Source of the DNA: Campylobacterales bacterium
Lineage (GTDB): Bacteria > Campylobacterota > Campylobacteria > Campylobacterales > Sulfurospirillaceae
Reading direction: 5' to 3'
Assembly: GCA_016930915.1 (NCBI GenBank)
Contig: JAFGFU010000013.1
Coordinates: 124,001 to 188,000, forward strand
Length of the DNA stretch: 64,000 nt
Each line of letters begins with the position of its first letter. Within the stretch, counting starts at the first letter, position 1. Shown here piece by piece: positions 44,174-52,371 of this stretch. Under the pieces are notes generated by a model. That model saw only the letters and a program-made list of their open reading frames with translations. It was not told the DNA's origin and did not search any database. Made by a program: the position numbers and the translations under genes.

Positions 44174-45262
44174 TTAGCGTTTCTCTTGTGAGATAAAGCT
44201 GTAACGAAAAGAGGCTGGAGCGTAATAGTCTAAGACTTCATCTTCCACCTCAGCGTATGGGTATCCAAACATATTGAGCGGTGTTTGGGCGGGTTTTGGC
44301 TCTAAAATAAAATCACGTGCGGTGTTGTATCCCATCCAGTTCATCTCCCAATTTCCAAAGAAATAGGCACGTACCTCTTTAACGAGTGGGTCATTGAGGG
44401 TCATTTTCTCTGTTAAAATCACTTTAGCGACATCGGCTGGATCACACGGAACCCATCCACATCCATTAATGTAAAACTCCGCTCGACAATGCTCTGCGCC
44501 AGTAATTTTGGCTAAGCCATTTTCATCACTGCTTCCGCATGCTTTTGAAAAACGAGAACTGCCCAAACGAATTCCAAACATCTCACGAGCAGGCACACCC
44601 ACACTTCTTAAAAGTGCGACAAACACAGAGCTGATGTCCGTACACTTCCCGCCCATCATGTTTTGCTCGATGGCTTTGCCCGCATCACCGACACCACACC
44701 CAATGACACTATCATCTCGGTGCATATTTTCCGTAACCCATGCGTAAATCGCTTTGGCTTTTTCAAGCGGTGTTTTAGCTTCAGCCGTAATTTTCAACGC
44801 CAACTCTTTGACTTTACCACTGGTTGGAATGTGCGCAGTCGGTTGGAGATAATGGGCAACCTCTTTAGGGTATTTGGTTGAAGCCGTAGCTTTTGAAAGG
44901 TCAGCATTGCGCTCATACGTGGTCATGGTATAGCTCACCTCTAAAAGTTTTTCACCACCATTTTTCCACTGGGCATAAAGCGTTCTGGCGTTGTAGCTGT
45001 TTTTATCGGTAACAAAGGCTGTGGTCGCATTGGAGCTAAATTTAAAATCGCTCACCTTTTGAAATGCACTCTCTAATGGCAGGGGAATCCAAAGTTTTGT
45101 AAGCCCTGTGAGATTTTCATGTTGCAGGTTATAACTGTTCGTGACATGAAAAATACGTTTCTTTCCTTTTGGTTCGCTTGCTTCTAAAATAGAAACTTGA
45201 GGCAGTATCACCCCCGTAGCACCTAGGGCAACACACCCTTTCATAAATGCTCTTCTTTGCAT
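44174..45262 (-). CDS. Tat-exported transglutaminase-like cysteine peptidase
   Basis: 362 residues from ATG 45262, chosen because of an AAGGA site 8 bp upstream; an ATG seven codons earlier lacks one. Tat signal (MQRRAFMKG) at the N-terminus. The transglutaminase core has Cys in MGGKCTDISSVFVALLRSVG, His in TGAEHCRAEFYINGCGW, and Asp in PCDPADV. It would act in the periplasm. It heads an operon with the MerT/MerP-like genes, but the link to metal handling is only contextual. Confidence 0.85.
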   Translation of the reverse strand: MQRRAFMKGCVALGATGVILPQVSILEASEPKGKKRIFHVTNSYNLQHENLTGLTKLWIPLPLESAFQKVSDFKFSSNATTAFVTDKNSYNARTLYAQWKNGGEKLLEVSYTMTTYERNADLSKATASTKYPKEVAHYLQPTAHIPTSGKVKELALKITAEAKTPLEKAKAIYAWVTENMHRDDSVIGCGVGDAGKAIEQNMMGGKCTDISSVFVALLRSVGVPAREMFGIRLGSSRFSKACGSSDENGLAKITGAEHCRAEFYINGCGWVPCDPADVAKVILTEKMTLNDPLVKEVRAYFFGNWEMNWMGYNTARDFILEPKPAQTPLNMFGYPYAEVEDEVLDYYAPASFRYSFISQEKR

Positions 45263-45429
45263 TGAAAAATCCTTAGATGTCATGTAGCACGAAAGAAGGA
45301 AACACAGTGGTCGTAAGAAGAAAAAGAAGTTTTACGAGTTATGTCAGTCTAAGCCTTAGACGCCGTGCATGAGAGATTTTACATTTTCAAATCTTAAAAT
45401 CGTCATATTTAGAAAAGTTACATTTTCCA

Positions 45430-46401
45430 TTAAGCTTTTTTAAGAAGATAGAGATACTCGTAAATATGGTACTTATGTGCTTTATTTTTGTAGGCTTTAA
45501 AACGGTGATGCGGTATTTTAACAAACGAAAAATCACCATATTTTTTCATCATTTTCTCAATCGCTTCGTGCGACAACAGCCCCTCATCGTTGTAGCTTAA
45601 AACCACGTAGGAGAACGCCGCTTTTTGAATAATCTCTTCTAAGGCACACAGCGCCGTGGTGGCTTTGCAATAGCGTGAACTCACATAGTCCCTCACTCCT
45701 GTTTTGCCTTTGGGTACAAAGGTATCGTACTGCGCAATGGTGTTTAAGAGATGATAATTCGCCCCGTACTGCCTGCGATTGTACGGTGGGTCAAGGTAGA
45801 GAATGTCCCCTTTAAGCTTTGAGATAAGCACATTAGCATCTTCACAAAAAACCTGATGGAGTGCATGGTTTGGTGTGTAAGGAAGTGGCTTTAAACGCAT
45901 AGCCTCACACGCTTGAGGTTTAAGTTTTTTTAAAAAAGCACTGTACACCGAAGCGGTATTTGCCACCGTATCTGCACTGCACAGCAACGAGGCAAGCAGG
46001 TAAAAGTAGAGCATCTCATCGTTTTTATACGCCTCAATACCCTGACGTAGGGCATCAATTTTTTGCGCATTTTCATCGGAGAAATACCCTCTGCCACTGC
46101 TCTTAGAATAGTGCGTAAAAAGCCATCCTTGCACAGGAGTAAGCGCATTAAGCGCTTCTATTGTTTTATCAACGCCTTCTAGCACACCCGTTTGCAACTG
46201 TGCTTTGTTCAACACATAACTGTAATACTCCATGTCATTGCTAAGAACCAGCGCACCTTTTTGCGCAAAAAAACTTCCCACTACCCCGCTTCCTGCAAAC
46301 AAATCGCAGACGACTTTTCCCTGTAACGAGTCCTCGCTCAGCGCTAAAATGTGTTTTTCAAGAAAGGGTAAAAGCTTTGCTTTGGAGCCTATATAGTTCA
46401 T
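45430..46401 (-). CDS. DNA adenine methyltransferase (D12 class), orphan
   Basis: 323 residues with the SAM motif DLFAGSGVVGSFF and the catalytic DPPY motif (ILYLDPPYNRRQYG), typical of the alpha-class N6-adenine enzymes (Dam/M.DpnII-like fold). No endonuclease or specificity gene is adjacent, so it is an orphan here. The recognition sequence cannot be read from the protein. A palindrome (46444) lies in the spacer between it and the sensor kinase gene. Confidence 0.83.
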   Translation of the reverse strand: MNYIGSKAKLLPFLEKHILALSEDSLQGKVVCDLFAGSGVVGSFFAQKGALVLSNDMEYYSYVLNKAQLQTGVLEGVDKTIEALNALTPVQGWLFTHYSKSSGRGYFSDENAQKIDALRQGIEAYKNDEMLYFYLLASLLCSADTVANTASVYSAFLKKLKPQACEAMRLKPLPYTPNHALHQVFCEDANVLISKLKGDILYLDPPYNRRQYGANYHLLNTIAQYDTFVPKGKTGVRDYVSSRYCKATTALCALEEIIQKAAFSYVVLSYNDEGLLSHEAIEKMMKKYGDFSFVKIPHHRFKAYKNKAHKYHIYEYLYLLKKA

Positions 46402-46458
46402 TATTTTCCTACACGGTTTTTTATATCATAGCAAAAAAATCACTTTACATGTAAAGAG

Positions 46459-47715
46459 TTATAAGCTGATTTTAAACCCGTTTTTGCCTTCTACATGTAA
46501 ATACTCTAAAACAAATCCATGCTTCACGATAATGGCATTAGCAATGTAAAGCCCTAGCCCTAAACCTGCACTTGAGCTCTCCACCGCACGGTTAAACGGG
46601 CGGGAAAAGTCCATCTTCTCTTTGGCAATTTCCTCACCCACACTCTCAATGCACACCATCCCCTCTTCAATACGTACATCCACCGTGTGCGTCGAGTGCT
46701 TAAGAGCATTGTCCAAAAGATTTTTCAACGCCGTGGCAAAAAGCTCAAAATCAATCAAAATAAGAGAAACAAACTCTTGTGAATGCACCTCAATACGGCT
46801 CGTATCGCACAGCAGTAAATCCCTCGCATGGTCTAGCACATCGATCATCCGATACGCCTTTGGCTCTAAAACCCACTCGTTGGAGCTTAGTTTTTCCACC
46901 TTCACCATCTCTTCTAAAAGCGTCTCTAAGCGCTCAAAAATGCGCTCCATTTGGCTTTGGTGTTTGGCATTTTCTAAACTATGGCAGACTATTTTACCCT
47001 TCATAATGGGTGTTTTAAGCTCATGCAAGATATTGCGTAAAAAAAGCGTTCGTGCCTCTTTGAGGTGGTGAATTTTCTCCATGGCGTGATTAAACTCAAC
47101 CGCAATTTCACCCAATTCATCCTCACTCTCCACCCCAATGGCTTGAAATTTTTTTGCATTTCCCACATCTTCGATAGCACGTTTAAGATGACGCAGTCGC
47201 AAAAGTTTTCGAAGCACCACACTAAAAAAGAGCACCATCAAAAGGTTAATCACCACCCCTAAAATCCATACACGCTCAGGACGAAACACTCCCTCATCTT
47301 CTAAAACAATCCGTTCATCAACCAACCACATGGGCGGTGGCGGTGGCATACCAAACTCTTTAAAACCATGCGGAGGAGGTGGTGGCGGTGGGAAGCCTTG
47401 CTTAGGCACAAAATAGAGCTTTTTTTCATAGCGCATCATCTCAAATAAAGGGTCTTCCAAAAGAAGCTCTCCGCTTTCGTAGAGCGTTTGCGCTGGCATA
47501 GAACTTATCCTTACATGTAAAGGTTTTAGCTGTTCATTGAGCGTTTCAAAGGAAACATCTTGGGAGAGCCTTACTGCCATGATAAAACGCTGAAACGCAA
47601 AGTAGTTTAACTCACTGTTTTGACGTTTATACTCCAACGCCAACGCAAGGTTAATCACCACCAAACACAACGCAAAAAAGAGGGAAATAAGGGTAATGAT
47701 GGAAATTTTACGCAT
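46459..47715 (-). CDS. Sensor histidine kinase with a polyproline periplasmic domain
   Basis: 418 residues from ATG 47715 (overlaps the regulator stop by 8 bp). Membrane helices at about 5-25 and 155-175; the periplasmic loop has two proline runs (PPPPPPHGF and MPPPPPMW). HAMP, H-box LHELKTPIMKGKI and HATPase (LKNLLDNALKH; SAGLGLGLY) follow. It is a paralogue of the kinase at 14906-16144, with the same type of H-box. The paired regulator is the next gene upstream. Confidence 0.88.
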   Translation of the reverse strand: MRKISIITLISLFFALCLVVINLALALEYKRQNSELNYFAFQRFIMAVRLSQDVSFETLNEQLKPLHVRISSMPAQTLYESGELLLEDPLFEMMRYEKKLYFVPKQGFPPPPPPPHGFKEFGMPPPPPMWLVDERIVLEDEGVFRPERVWILGVVINLLMVLFFSVVLRKLLRLRHLKRAIEDVGNAKKFQAIGVESEDELGEIAVEFNHAMEKIHHLKEARTLFLRNILHELKTPIMKGKIVCHSLENAKHQSQMERIFERLETLLEEMVKVEKLSSNEWVLEPKAYRMIDVLDHARDLLLCDTSRIEVHSQEFVSLILIDFELFATALKNLLDNALKHSTHTVDVRIEEGMVCIESVGEEIAKEKMDFSRPFNRAVESSSAGLGLGLYIANAIIVKHGFVLEYLHVEGKNGFKISL

Positions 47716-48379
47716 TAACAAACTTATAACCAACCCCTCGCACAGAGAGAATAAAACGAGGTTTTTTGGGGTCATCGCCTATTTTTTGGCGAATTCTACC
47801 CATAATGACATCAATGCTTTTCAAACTGCTCTCATACTTGATGGAACCAATGTTTAGCAAAAGCTCTTCTCGAGAAATAACATACCCCTCTTTTTTGAGC
47901 ATATACAAGACAATGTCATACTCTGCTTGGGTGAGTTTGAGTGCTTCTTTGCCACGCTTGATGGTATGGCGCTCCTCATCGACACAAAACGTCACAGAGC
48001 TCACCTCTTCAACGCTACTGCGCCGCCTTAGAATGGCTCGAAGCCTAAACGCTAACTCTCGTGGGTCATAAGGTTTGGGTAAAAAGTCATCCGCCCCTCG
48101 CTCAAAACCCATCACTTTGTCGTTCATATCTGAGCGTGCGGAGGAGATAATAATTGGAAGATTTGGCAAGCTTTGATGCACAATACGGCAAATCTCAAGC
48201 CCATCAATTTGTGGTAAGGAGAGGTCAAGTACAAGTGCGTCAAACACGCCATTTTGCAAAGCAGTTAAACCCTCCAAAGGGCTCAAAGCTAGGCTGGTTT
48301 GAATCTGCTCTTTTAAGAGAGATTCTTGCAAAAGTTGACCCAATTCTACGTCATCTTCAATCATCAATATATTCATCAT
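47708..48379 (-). CDS. OmpR-family response regulator (ArsR-like)
   Basis: 223 residues: acidic pair IEDD, phosphoacceptor Asp in LVLDLSLPQIDG, Lys in LPKPYDP, and an OmpR-type winged helix ending LSVRGVGYKF. The kinase gene follows with an overlap. A TATAAT sits only a few bases before the ATG (48385-48390 on the minus strand), so the transcript may be nearly leaderless. A direct repeat with 11-bp period lies just above it, consistent with autoregulation. Confidence 0.92.
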   Translation of the reverse strand: MMNILMIEDDVELGQLLQESLLKEQIQTSLALSPLEGLTALQNGVFDALVLDLSLPQIDGLEICRIVHQSLPNLPIIISSARSDMNDKVMGFERGADDFLPKPYDPRELAFRLRAILRRRSSVEEVSSVTFCVDEERHTIKRGKEALKLTQAEYDIVLYMLKKEGYVISREELLLNIGSIKYESSLKSIDVIMGRIRQKIGDDPKKPRFILSVRGVGYKFVNA

Positions 48380-48400
48380 GCCTGATTATAACGAAGATAA

Positions 48401-48420
48401 AGTAAACCAAAAGTAACACC
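48401..48420 (-). promoter_or_regulatory. 11-bp-phased direct repeat before the response regulator gene
   Basis: On the plus strand AGTAAACCAAA and AGTAACACCAA follow each other without a gap, so the half-site AGTAA recurs after 11 bp (48401 and 48412). It covers the -35 area of the TATAAT near 48388. OmpR-type regulators usually bind such phased half-sites. A similar pair lies before the EF-hand gene. Confidence 0.5.
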
Positions 48421-48448
48421 AAACCACGCTTTGCTTAGAGCGTGGTTT
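48421..48448 (-). terminator. Hairpin after the EF-hand gene
   Basis: AAACCACGCT / AGCGTGGTTT, a 10-bp stem with an 8-base loop, lies just after the EF-hand stop. The T tract on the minus strand is weak. Confidence 0.65.
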
Positions 48449-48453
48449 AGGGT

Positions 48454-49377
48454 TTAAGCGCTTAAACTAAACGATGAGCTTGAAAGTGAGCTTTGCGTTG
48501 CGTATCGTGAAACGATTTGCGCTAAAAGCGCACTCATCAAAGAATCCTCTGTTGAGCTAGCCTTTGCAACCTCTTCTGTGCCAATGCTGTCGGCTTTAGT
48601 CGATTCTTTATAGGCTTGCGCTTCTGCTGAACTTACTTTGCCATCTTCATTGGTATCGGCTTCGTCAAAATTTTCAACGATAGACTCCAACAACGAAGCA
48701 AGATTGCTATCGGTTTTAGTAGCATCGTTTGCCATAGCGGTAAGCTCCGCTGCGGTGTATCCCTCTGCCTCTTCTGTATCACTGGAAACAGAAGATGGTG
48801 GGGGTGGTGGAGGCATAGCACCAGAGCTTGCAACATTGCTTGCCTCCGTGGTGTCTGTACTCTCGTTTGAAGCCTCTTGGTATGCCATCGCTTCAGCAGA
48901 AGTAACTTTACCATCTCCATCGCTATCAGCCGCATCGAAGTTTTCAACCACTGATGCCAACAAAGAAGCCAAATTGCTATCACTTGAGCCAACCTCTTCT
49001 GCCATTGCAGTAAGCTCCTCTTGTGTATAACCTGTGTCTTCTTCACTGTTAGATGGTGGCGGAGGTGGTGGGGGCATACCACCTGCTGCCATGGTAGAAC
49101 TACTTTGCGAAAGCGAAGCACTGAGCTCCACTTCTGAAATGGTGCCATCGCCATCACTGTCCAATGACGAAAAAGCGCTACTAATAGCACTTTCATCGCT
49201 TATAGAGAGTGCTAGGGCAGCACTACTAAATTCCGCACTATCAACCGAACCACTGCTATCAGAGTCCATAGAAGTAAGCAACGCTTCTGCAAAATCTGAA
49301 TTACTAGAGCGATTCGAGCTGGTCGTGCTACCGTACGAAAGGTAGGTTTCGTAGAGAGAACTTGAACCAACGGTCAT
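48454..49377 (-). CDS. EF-hand protein with polyproline linkers and internal duplication
   Basis: 307 residues from ATG 49377, which has a very strong AAAGGAGGAG site. Four EF-hand loops: DSDSSGSVDSAE, DSDGDGTISEVE, DSDGDGKVTSAE, DTNEDGKVSSAE. Two long units of about 85 residues, each starting GYT.EELTAMA and ending in an EF-hand, are tandem copies joined by Met-polyproline linkers (MPPPPPPP; MPPPPPP). No signal peptide is seen. Ser is very abundant. It may bind Ca2+; the function is unknown. The neighbouring kinase has similar proline runs. Confidence 0.85.
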   Translation of the reverse strand: MTVGSSSLYETYLSYGSTTSSNRSSNSDFAEALLTSMDSDSSGSVDSAEFSSAALALSISDESAISSAFSSLDSDGDGTISEVELSASLSQSSSTMAAGGMPPPPPPPSNSEEDTGYTQEELTAMAEEVGSSDSNLASLLASVVENFDAADSDGDGKVTSAEAMAYQEASNESTDTTEASNVASSGAMPPPPPPSSVSSDTEEAEGYTAAELTAMANDATKTDSNLASLLESIVENFDEADTNEDGKVSSAEAQAYKESTKADSIGTEEVAKASSTEDSLMSALLAQIVSRYATQSSLSSSSFSLSA

Positions 49378-49434
49378 AGTCTCCTCCTTTGTTTGGCTTG
49401 GGAAATTTCCCACATGCCATCCTAATACCAAAGC

Positions 49435-49450
49435 GGTAAACGGTGGGTAA
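49435..49450 (-). promoter_or_regulatory. 11-bp-phased GGTAA repeat upstream of the EF-hand gene
   Basis: GGTAA occurs at 49435-49439 and 49446-49450 (plus-strand reading), exactly 11 bp apart, 58-73 bp before the EF-hand ATG. It resembles the pair before the response regulator gene (AGTAA with an 11-bp step), so both may be targets of the regulator at 47708-48379. Confidence 0.45.
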
Positions 49451-49545
49451 CATTTTTACATGTAAAGATTTATGGCAAAAATGGCTATGAAAACTTTAAC
49501 GACCAACGAGGTACAATGACGCTACCAATTTAAGAGAGCTTAAGT

Positions 49546-50373
49546 ATGAATCAGTCTAATGTGGTTGTTTATAACGATGGAGAAATCGAGCTAAAAGTTT
49601 CTGTGAATGAAGAAACACTATGGTTAAATGCAGAAGATATTGCTTATATTTTTAACGTAAAACGACCTGCTATCGTTAAGCATATCGGAAATATCTATAA
49701 AGATGAGGAACTGATGGAAAATGTAACCTGTTCCATTTTGGAACAAGTTGCGAAAGATGGAAAAGTCAGGAAAATAAATTTCTATAACCTCGATATGATT
49801 ATCTCTCTTGGCTATCGTGTCAATTCAAAAAAAGCGACAAAATTTCGCCAATGGGCAACATCCGTACTCAAAAACTACATCCAAAACGGCTACGCACTCA
49901 ATTCACATAAAATCACAGAACAACGCTTATCAAGCCTTGAAAAAGATGTGGAGACTATCAAATCTCACATCAAAAACAACACGCTTGAAATGAAAGAAGG
50001 CATCTTTTTTAATGGACAAGTATTTGACGCATATGCTCTTTTGTCCGACCTCATCAAACGTGCCAAAGTCTCCATCACATTGATAGACAACTACATTGAT
50101 GAGTCTATCTTGACCCTCTTTTCAAAAAATAAAAGTGTAAAATTCACCATTTACACGGGGAACATCACCAAACAACTCCAATTAGACATTGAAAAATACA
50201 ACAAACAATACGGCAATCTTGAAGTGAAAACTACTCAAAACTTTCACGATAGATTTCTCATTTGCGATGAGAGCGTGTATCATTTCGGGGCAAGTTTGAA
50301 AGATTTAGGCAAAAAAGTATTTGCGGTCAATCCGATGAATATTCACGCACATGAACTATTAAAAAATGTATAG
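49546..50373 (+). CDS. RhuM/ORF6N-type DNA-binding protein with C-terminal PLD-like domain
   Basis: 275 residues. The N-terminal half (LWLNAEDIAYIFNVKRPAIVKHI; KINFYNLDMIISLGYRVNSKKATKFRQWA) is the RhuM/virulence-protein family that is related to phage ORF6N/KilA DNA-binding domains. The C-terminal half (ITLIDNYIDESILTLFSKN; FHDRFLICDESVYHFGASLKD) carries a phospholipase D-like His-x-x-Phe-x-x-Asp nuclease-type motif. This pairing is typical of mobile or defence-related genes. It stands alone between two minus-strand units. Confidence 0.82.
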   Translation: MNQSNVVVYNDGEIELKVSVNEETLWLNAEDIAYIFNVKRPAIVKHIGNIYKDEELMENVTCSILEQVAKDGKVRKINFYNLDMIISLGYRVNSKKATKFRQWATSVLKNYIQNGYALNSHKITEQRLSSLEKDVETIKSHIKNNTLEMKEGIFFNGQVFDAYALLSDLIKRAKVSITLIDNYIDESILTLFSKNKSVKFTIYTGNITKQLQLDIEKYNKQYGNLEVKTTQNFHDRFLICDESVYHFGASLKDLGKKVFAVNPMNIHAHELLKNV

Positions 50374-50530
50374 GAATTGTTAATGATTGGCTCAAAGAAG
50401 CGCTCAACATTTGCATTTCAAAATGCTACTCCCGACAAAAAATTATCAACCCGATTATGAAACCATAAATACCTTTATCTCCGCCATGTAAAAAAGATTT
50501 TTTTAACATTTCCTTTTTACATGTAACGCT
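50374..50530. other. Gene-poor spacer between the RhuM-like gene and the GTPase operon
   Basis: 157 bases. There is no convincing ORF. It contains an 11-base copy of the palindrome (TTTACATGTAA, 50516-50526) and a T-rich tract on the RhuM side. I saw no terminator with a strong stem. Confidence 0.5.
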
Positions 50531-52321
50531 TTACACTGGGGCTTGAAGGTACATTTTATCGAGGTTTTTGCCTATAAAAACCAAAAACATCTCATGCACT
50601 TGGTCTTCGTGTTGAGGGACAAATTCATAGGTACCGTTTACATATTGCACCACCGATTGCGTGGATTCATTTTCAAACTGCACAATCCCTTTCAGCCGAA
50701 CAATCGTGGAAGGAAGATGGTTCAAATAGGCTTCAAATCGCTCTTTGCTTAAAGGACGAGGAATGCTTAGCTTTAAACTAGAGATATGGTCGTGCAGATG
50801 GGTATGAATGACCTCATCCTCTTCCGCAACCAAAGAAGCAATCTGCGCAGTGGTCGCATGCAAGGAAAGTGCAAGGGCATGGGGGTGGACATCACACTGA
50901 ATGGTTCGAATCACCTTAGCACATCGGTTGTTTTCGTATAAAAAGTGCTCTGCTTTTACTATCGCTTCTTCGCTCATTCTGTCTATTTTGTTGAGCAGTA
51001 TAATATCCGCAGCGCGAATCTGGTCAAGAAAAATCGCATACTCTCCCGCCAAATCAAAGAGCGTAGCCCCATCCACCACCGTAACAATCGCTTCCAACTC
51101 CACCACATCTTCAAGCTCATGAAGTTCAGATAAGAGATTAAAAGGGTTTGCCACCCCTGTGGTTTCTAGTAAAATGGTATCGGGATAGGTTTTGCTCATG
51201 AGCGTATTCACTCCTGCTCGAAGCTGTCCTGCCAAAGAGCAGCACACACACCCCTCATCCATCTCCACGAGTGAATAATCATAATCGACCAGTTTCCCAT
51301 CCAACCCCGTTTTGCCTATCTCATTTTGAATAATCCCCACAAAACGGTTTTTTTCGGTCTCATACTCAATGTAATTTTGTAAAAAGTTCGTCTTCCCTGA
51401 ACCCAAAAATCCAGTCACCACCACCATTTTAGGTTTTACGCCACGACCAGTGGTACGGGCAACACTGCCTAAAGGAGTTTCAGAAAGATCATACCACGGT
51501 GCTTTTTGCAAAAAGGCATTGAGGCTCATGCGCTCATGGATCACCTCCACATGTCGCCCCATCAAAAGCTGCTCCATAGAATCATCAAAAGAGTCATCCC
51601 CATATCCTAGCGCAATGAAAAGCTTAAGGGTTGGCGCATCTTCTTTACATGTAAAGACCCCTTTGCCATTGTACATCATGCTCTGCTCTCGTTTTTTAAA
51701 CAGCTCAAAGTACGAGGGTGCCTCCGTGGCAATACGAGAAAGCGTGGTGTTAAGAAAATTCATCAAAGGAAGCAGCAAACGAAACGAAGGCAGGTCTTTA
51801 TCTAAACCCTCAGGCTCAACCACATAACGCTTATCATACGATAAAACACCCTCTTTAGCGTACACACGATCTCTCAAAAATGTCTCATAAAAAAGCAATA
51901 AAGCATGCGTTGCAAAGTTTACATGTAACGATAAACTTGCAATATAAAACTGCCCAAAAAGCTCAGGATAAAGCGCAAAAGAGCGTATCTTTTCACGGTA
52001 ATCTTTATCCTGCGAAACCAACGCTTCACTGAGTGAAAATTTATCGAGTAAGGCTTCTTCGGGATTGGGAAAATAGTAAAGATGAAACCGTCCAAACCCA
52101 TCCCTTACCTCTGCTAACACCATCCCAAAAATACCTTCAAATTGGTCAAACTTGAGCGTCCAACACTCTGTGGGTTGTTGGCACAGATACATCCCTTTAT
52201 AACCTGTAAGCTTTTTTAACATACCATCGTATGAGCCTTTGATGAGCACGGAGCGCATAAACGCTCGATAATCCTCAAATGAGCCATCAAACGACGAAGG
52301 ATAAAGTTCCACAAGATTCAT
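50531..52321 (-). CDS. COG0523-family GTPase with a long unknown N-terminal domain
   Basis: 596 residues from ATG 52321 (GAGGAG site). Residues 1-295 match nothing I recognise. From residue 298 a CobW/COG0523 GTPase begins: P-loop GFLGSGKT (304-311), metal site CVCC (358-361) in EGCVCCSL, NKID and a C-terminal domain. COG0523 proteins are metal chaperones for Zn, Co or Ni. Most family members are about 300-400 residues, so this is a fusion. It follows the periplasmic metallo-beta-lactamase gene, with a hairpin in between. Confidence 0.85.
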   Translation of the reverse strand: MNLVELYPSSFDGSFEDYRAFMRSVLIKGSYDGMLKKLTGYKGMYLCQQPTECWTLKFDQFEGIFGMVLAEVRDGFGRFHLYYFPNPEEALLDKFSLSEALVSQDKDYREKIRSFALYPELFGQFYIASLSLHVNFATHALLLFYETFLRDRVYAKEGVLSYDKRYVVEPEGLDKDLPSFRLLLPLMNFLNTTLSRIATEAPSYFELFKKREQSMMYNGKGVFTCKEDAPTLKLFIALGYGDDSFDDSMEQLLMGRHVEVIHERMSLNAFLQKAPWYDLSETPLGSVARTTGRGVKPKMVVVTGFLGSGKTNFLQNYIEYETEKNRFVGIIQNEIGKTGLDGKLVDYDYSLVEMDEGCVCCSLAGQLRAGVNTLMSKTYPDTILLETTGVANPFNLLSELHELEDVVELEAIVTVVDGATLFDLAGEYAIFLDQIRAADIILLNKIDRMSEEAIVKAEHFLYENNRCAKVIRTIQCDVHPHALALSLHATTAQIASLVAEEDEVIHTHLHDHISSLKLSIPRPLSKERFEAYLNHLPSTIVRLKGIVQFENESTQSVVQYVNGTYEFVPQHEDQVHEMFLVFIGKNLDKMYLQAPV

Positions 52322-52337
52322 ACCATTCTCCTCAAAA

Positions 52338-52366
52338 AAGAGCCAAAGCGTCACACTTTGGCTCTT
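52338..52366 (-). terminator. Terminator-like hairpin between the MBL and GTPase genes
   Basis: AAGAGCCAAAG / CTTTGGCTCTT, an 11-bp perfect stem with a 7-base loop, is followed on the minus strand by TTTTTTGAGG, so it looks like a rho-independent terminator. The ribosome site of the GTPase gene follows directly, so it probably attenuates rather than ends the operon. Confidence 0.7.
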
Positions 52367-52371
52367 CAAAT

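Noticed and set aside
48633-49196. Minus-strand 187-residue ORF within the EF-hand gene
   Set aside because: It is a shadow of the repeated Ser/Asp-rich coding sequence; composition is His/Leu/Trp-rich and has no start signal, while the EF-hand frame has four intact calcium loops.
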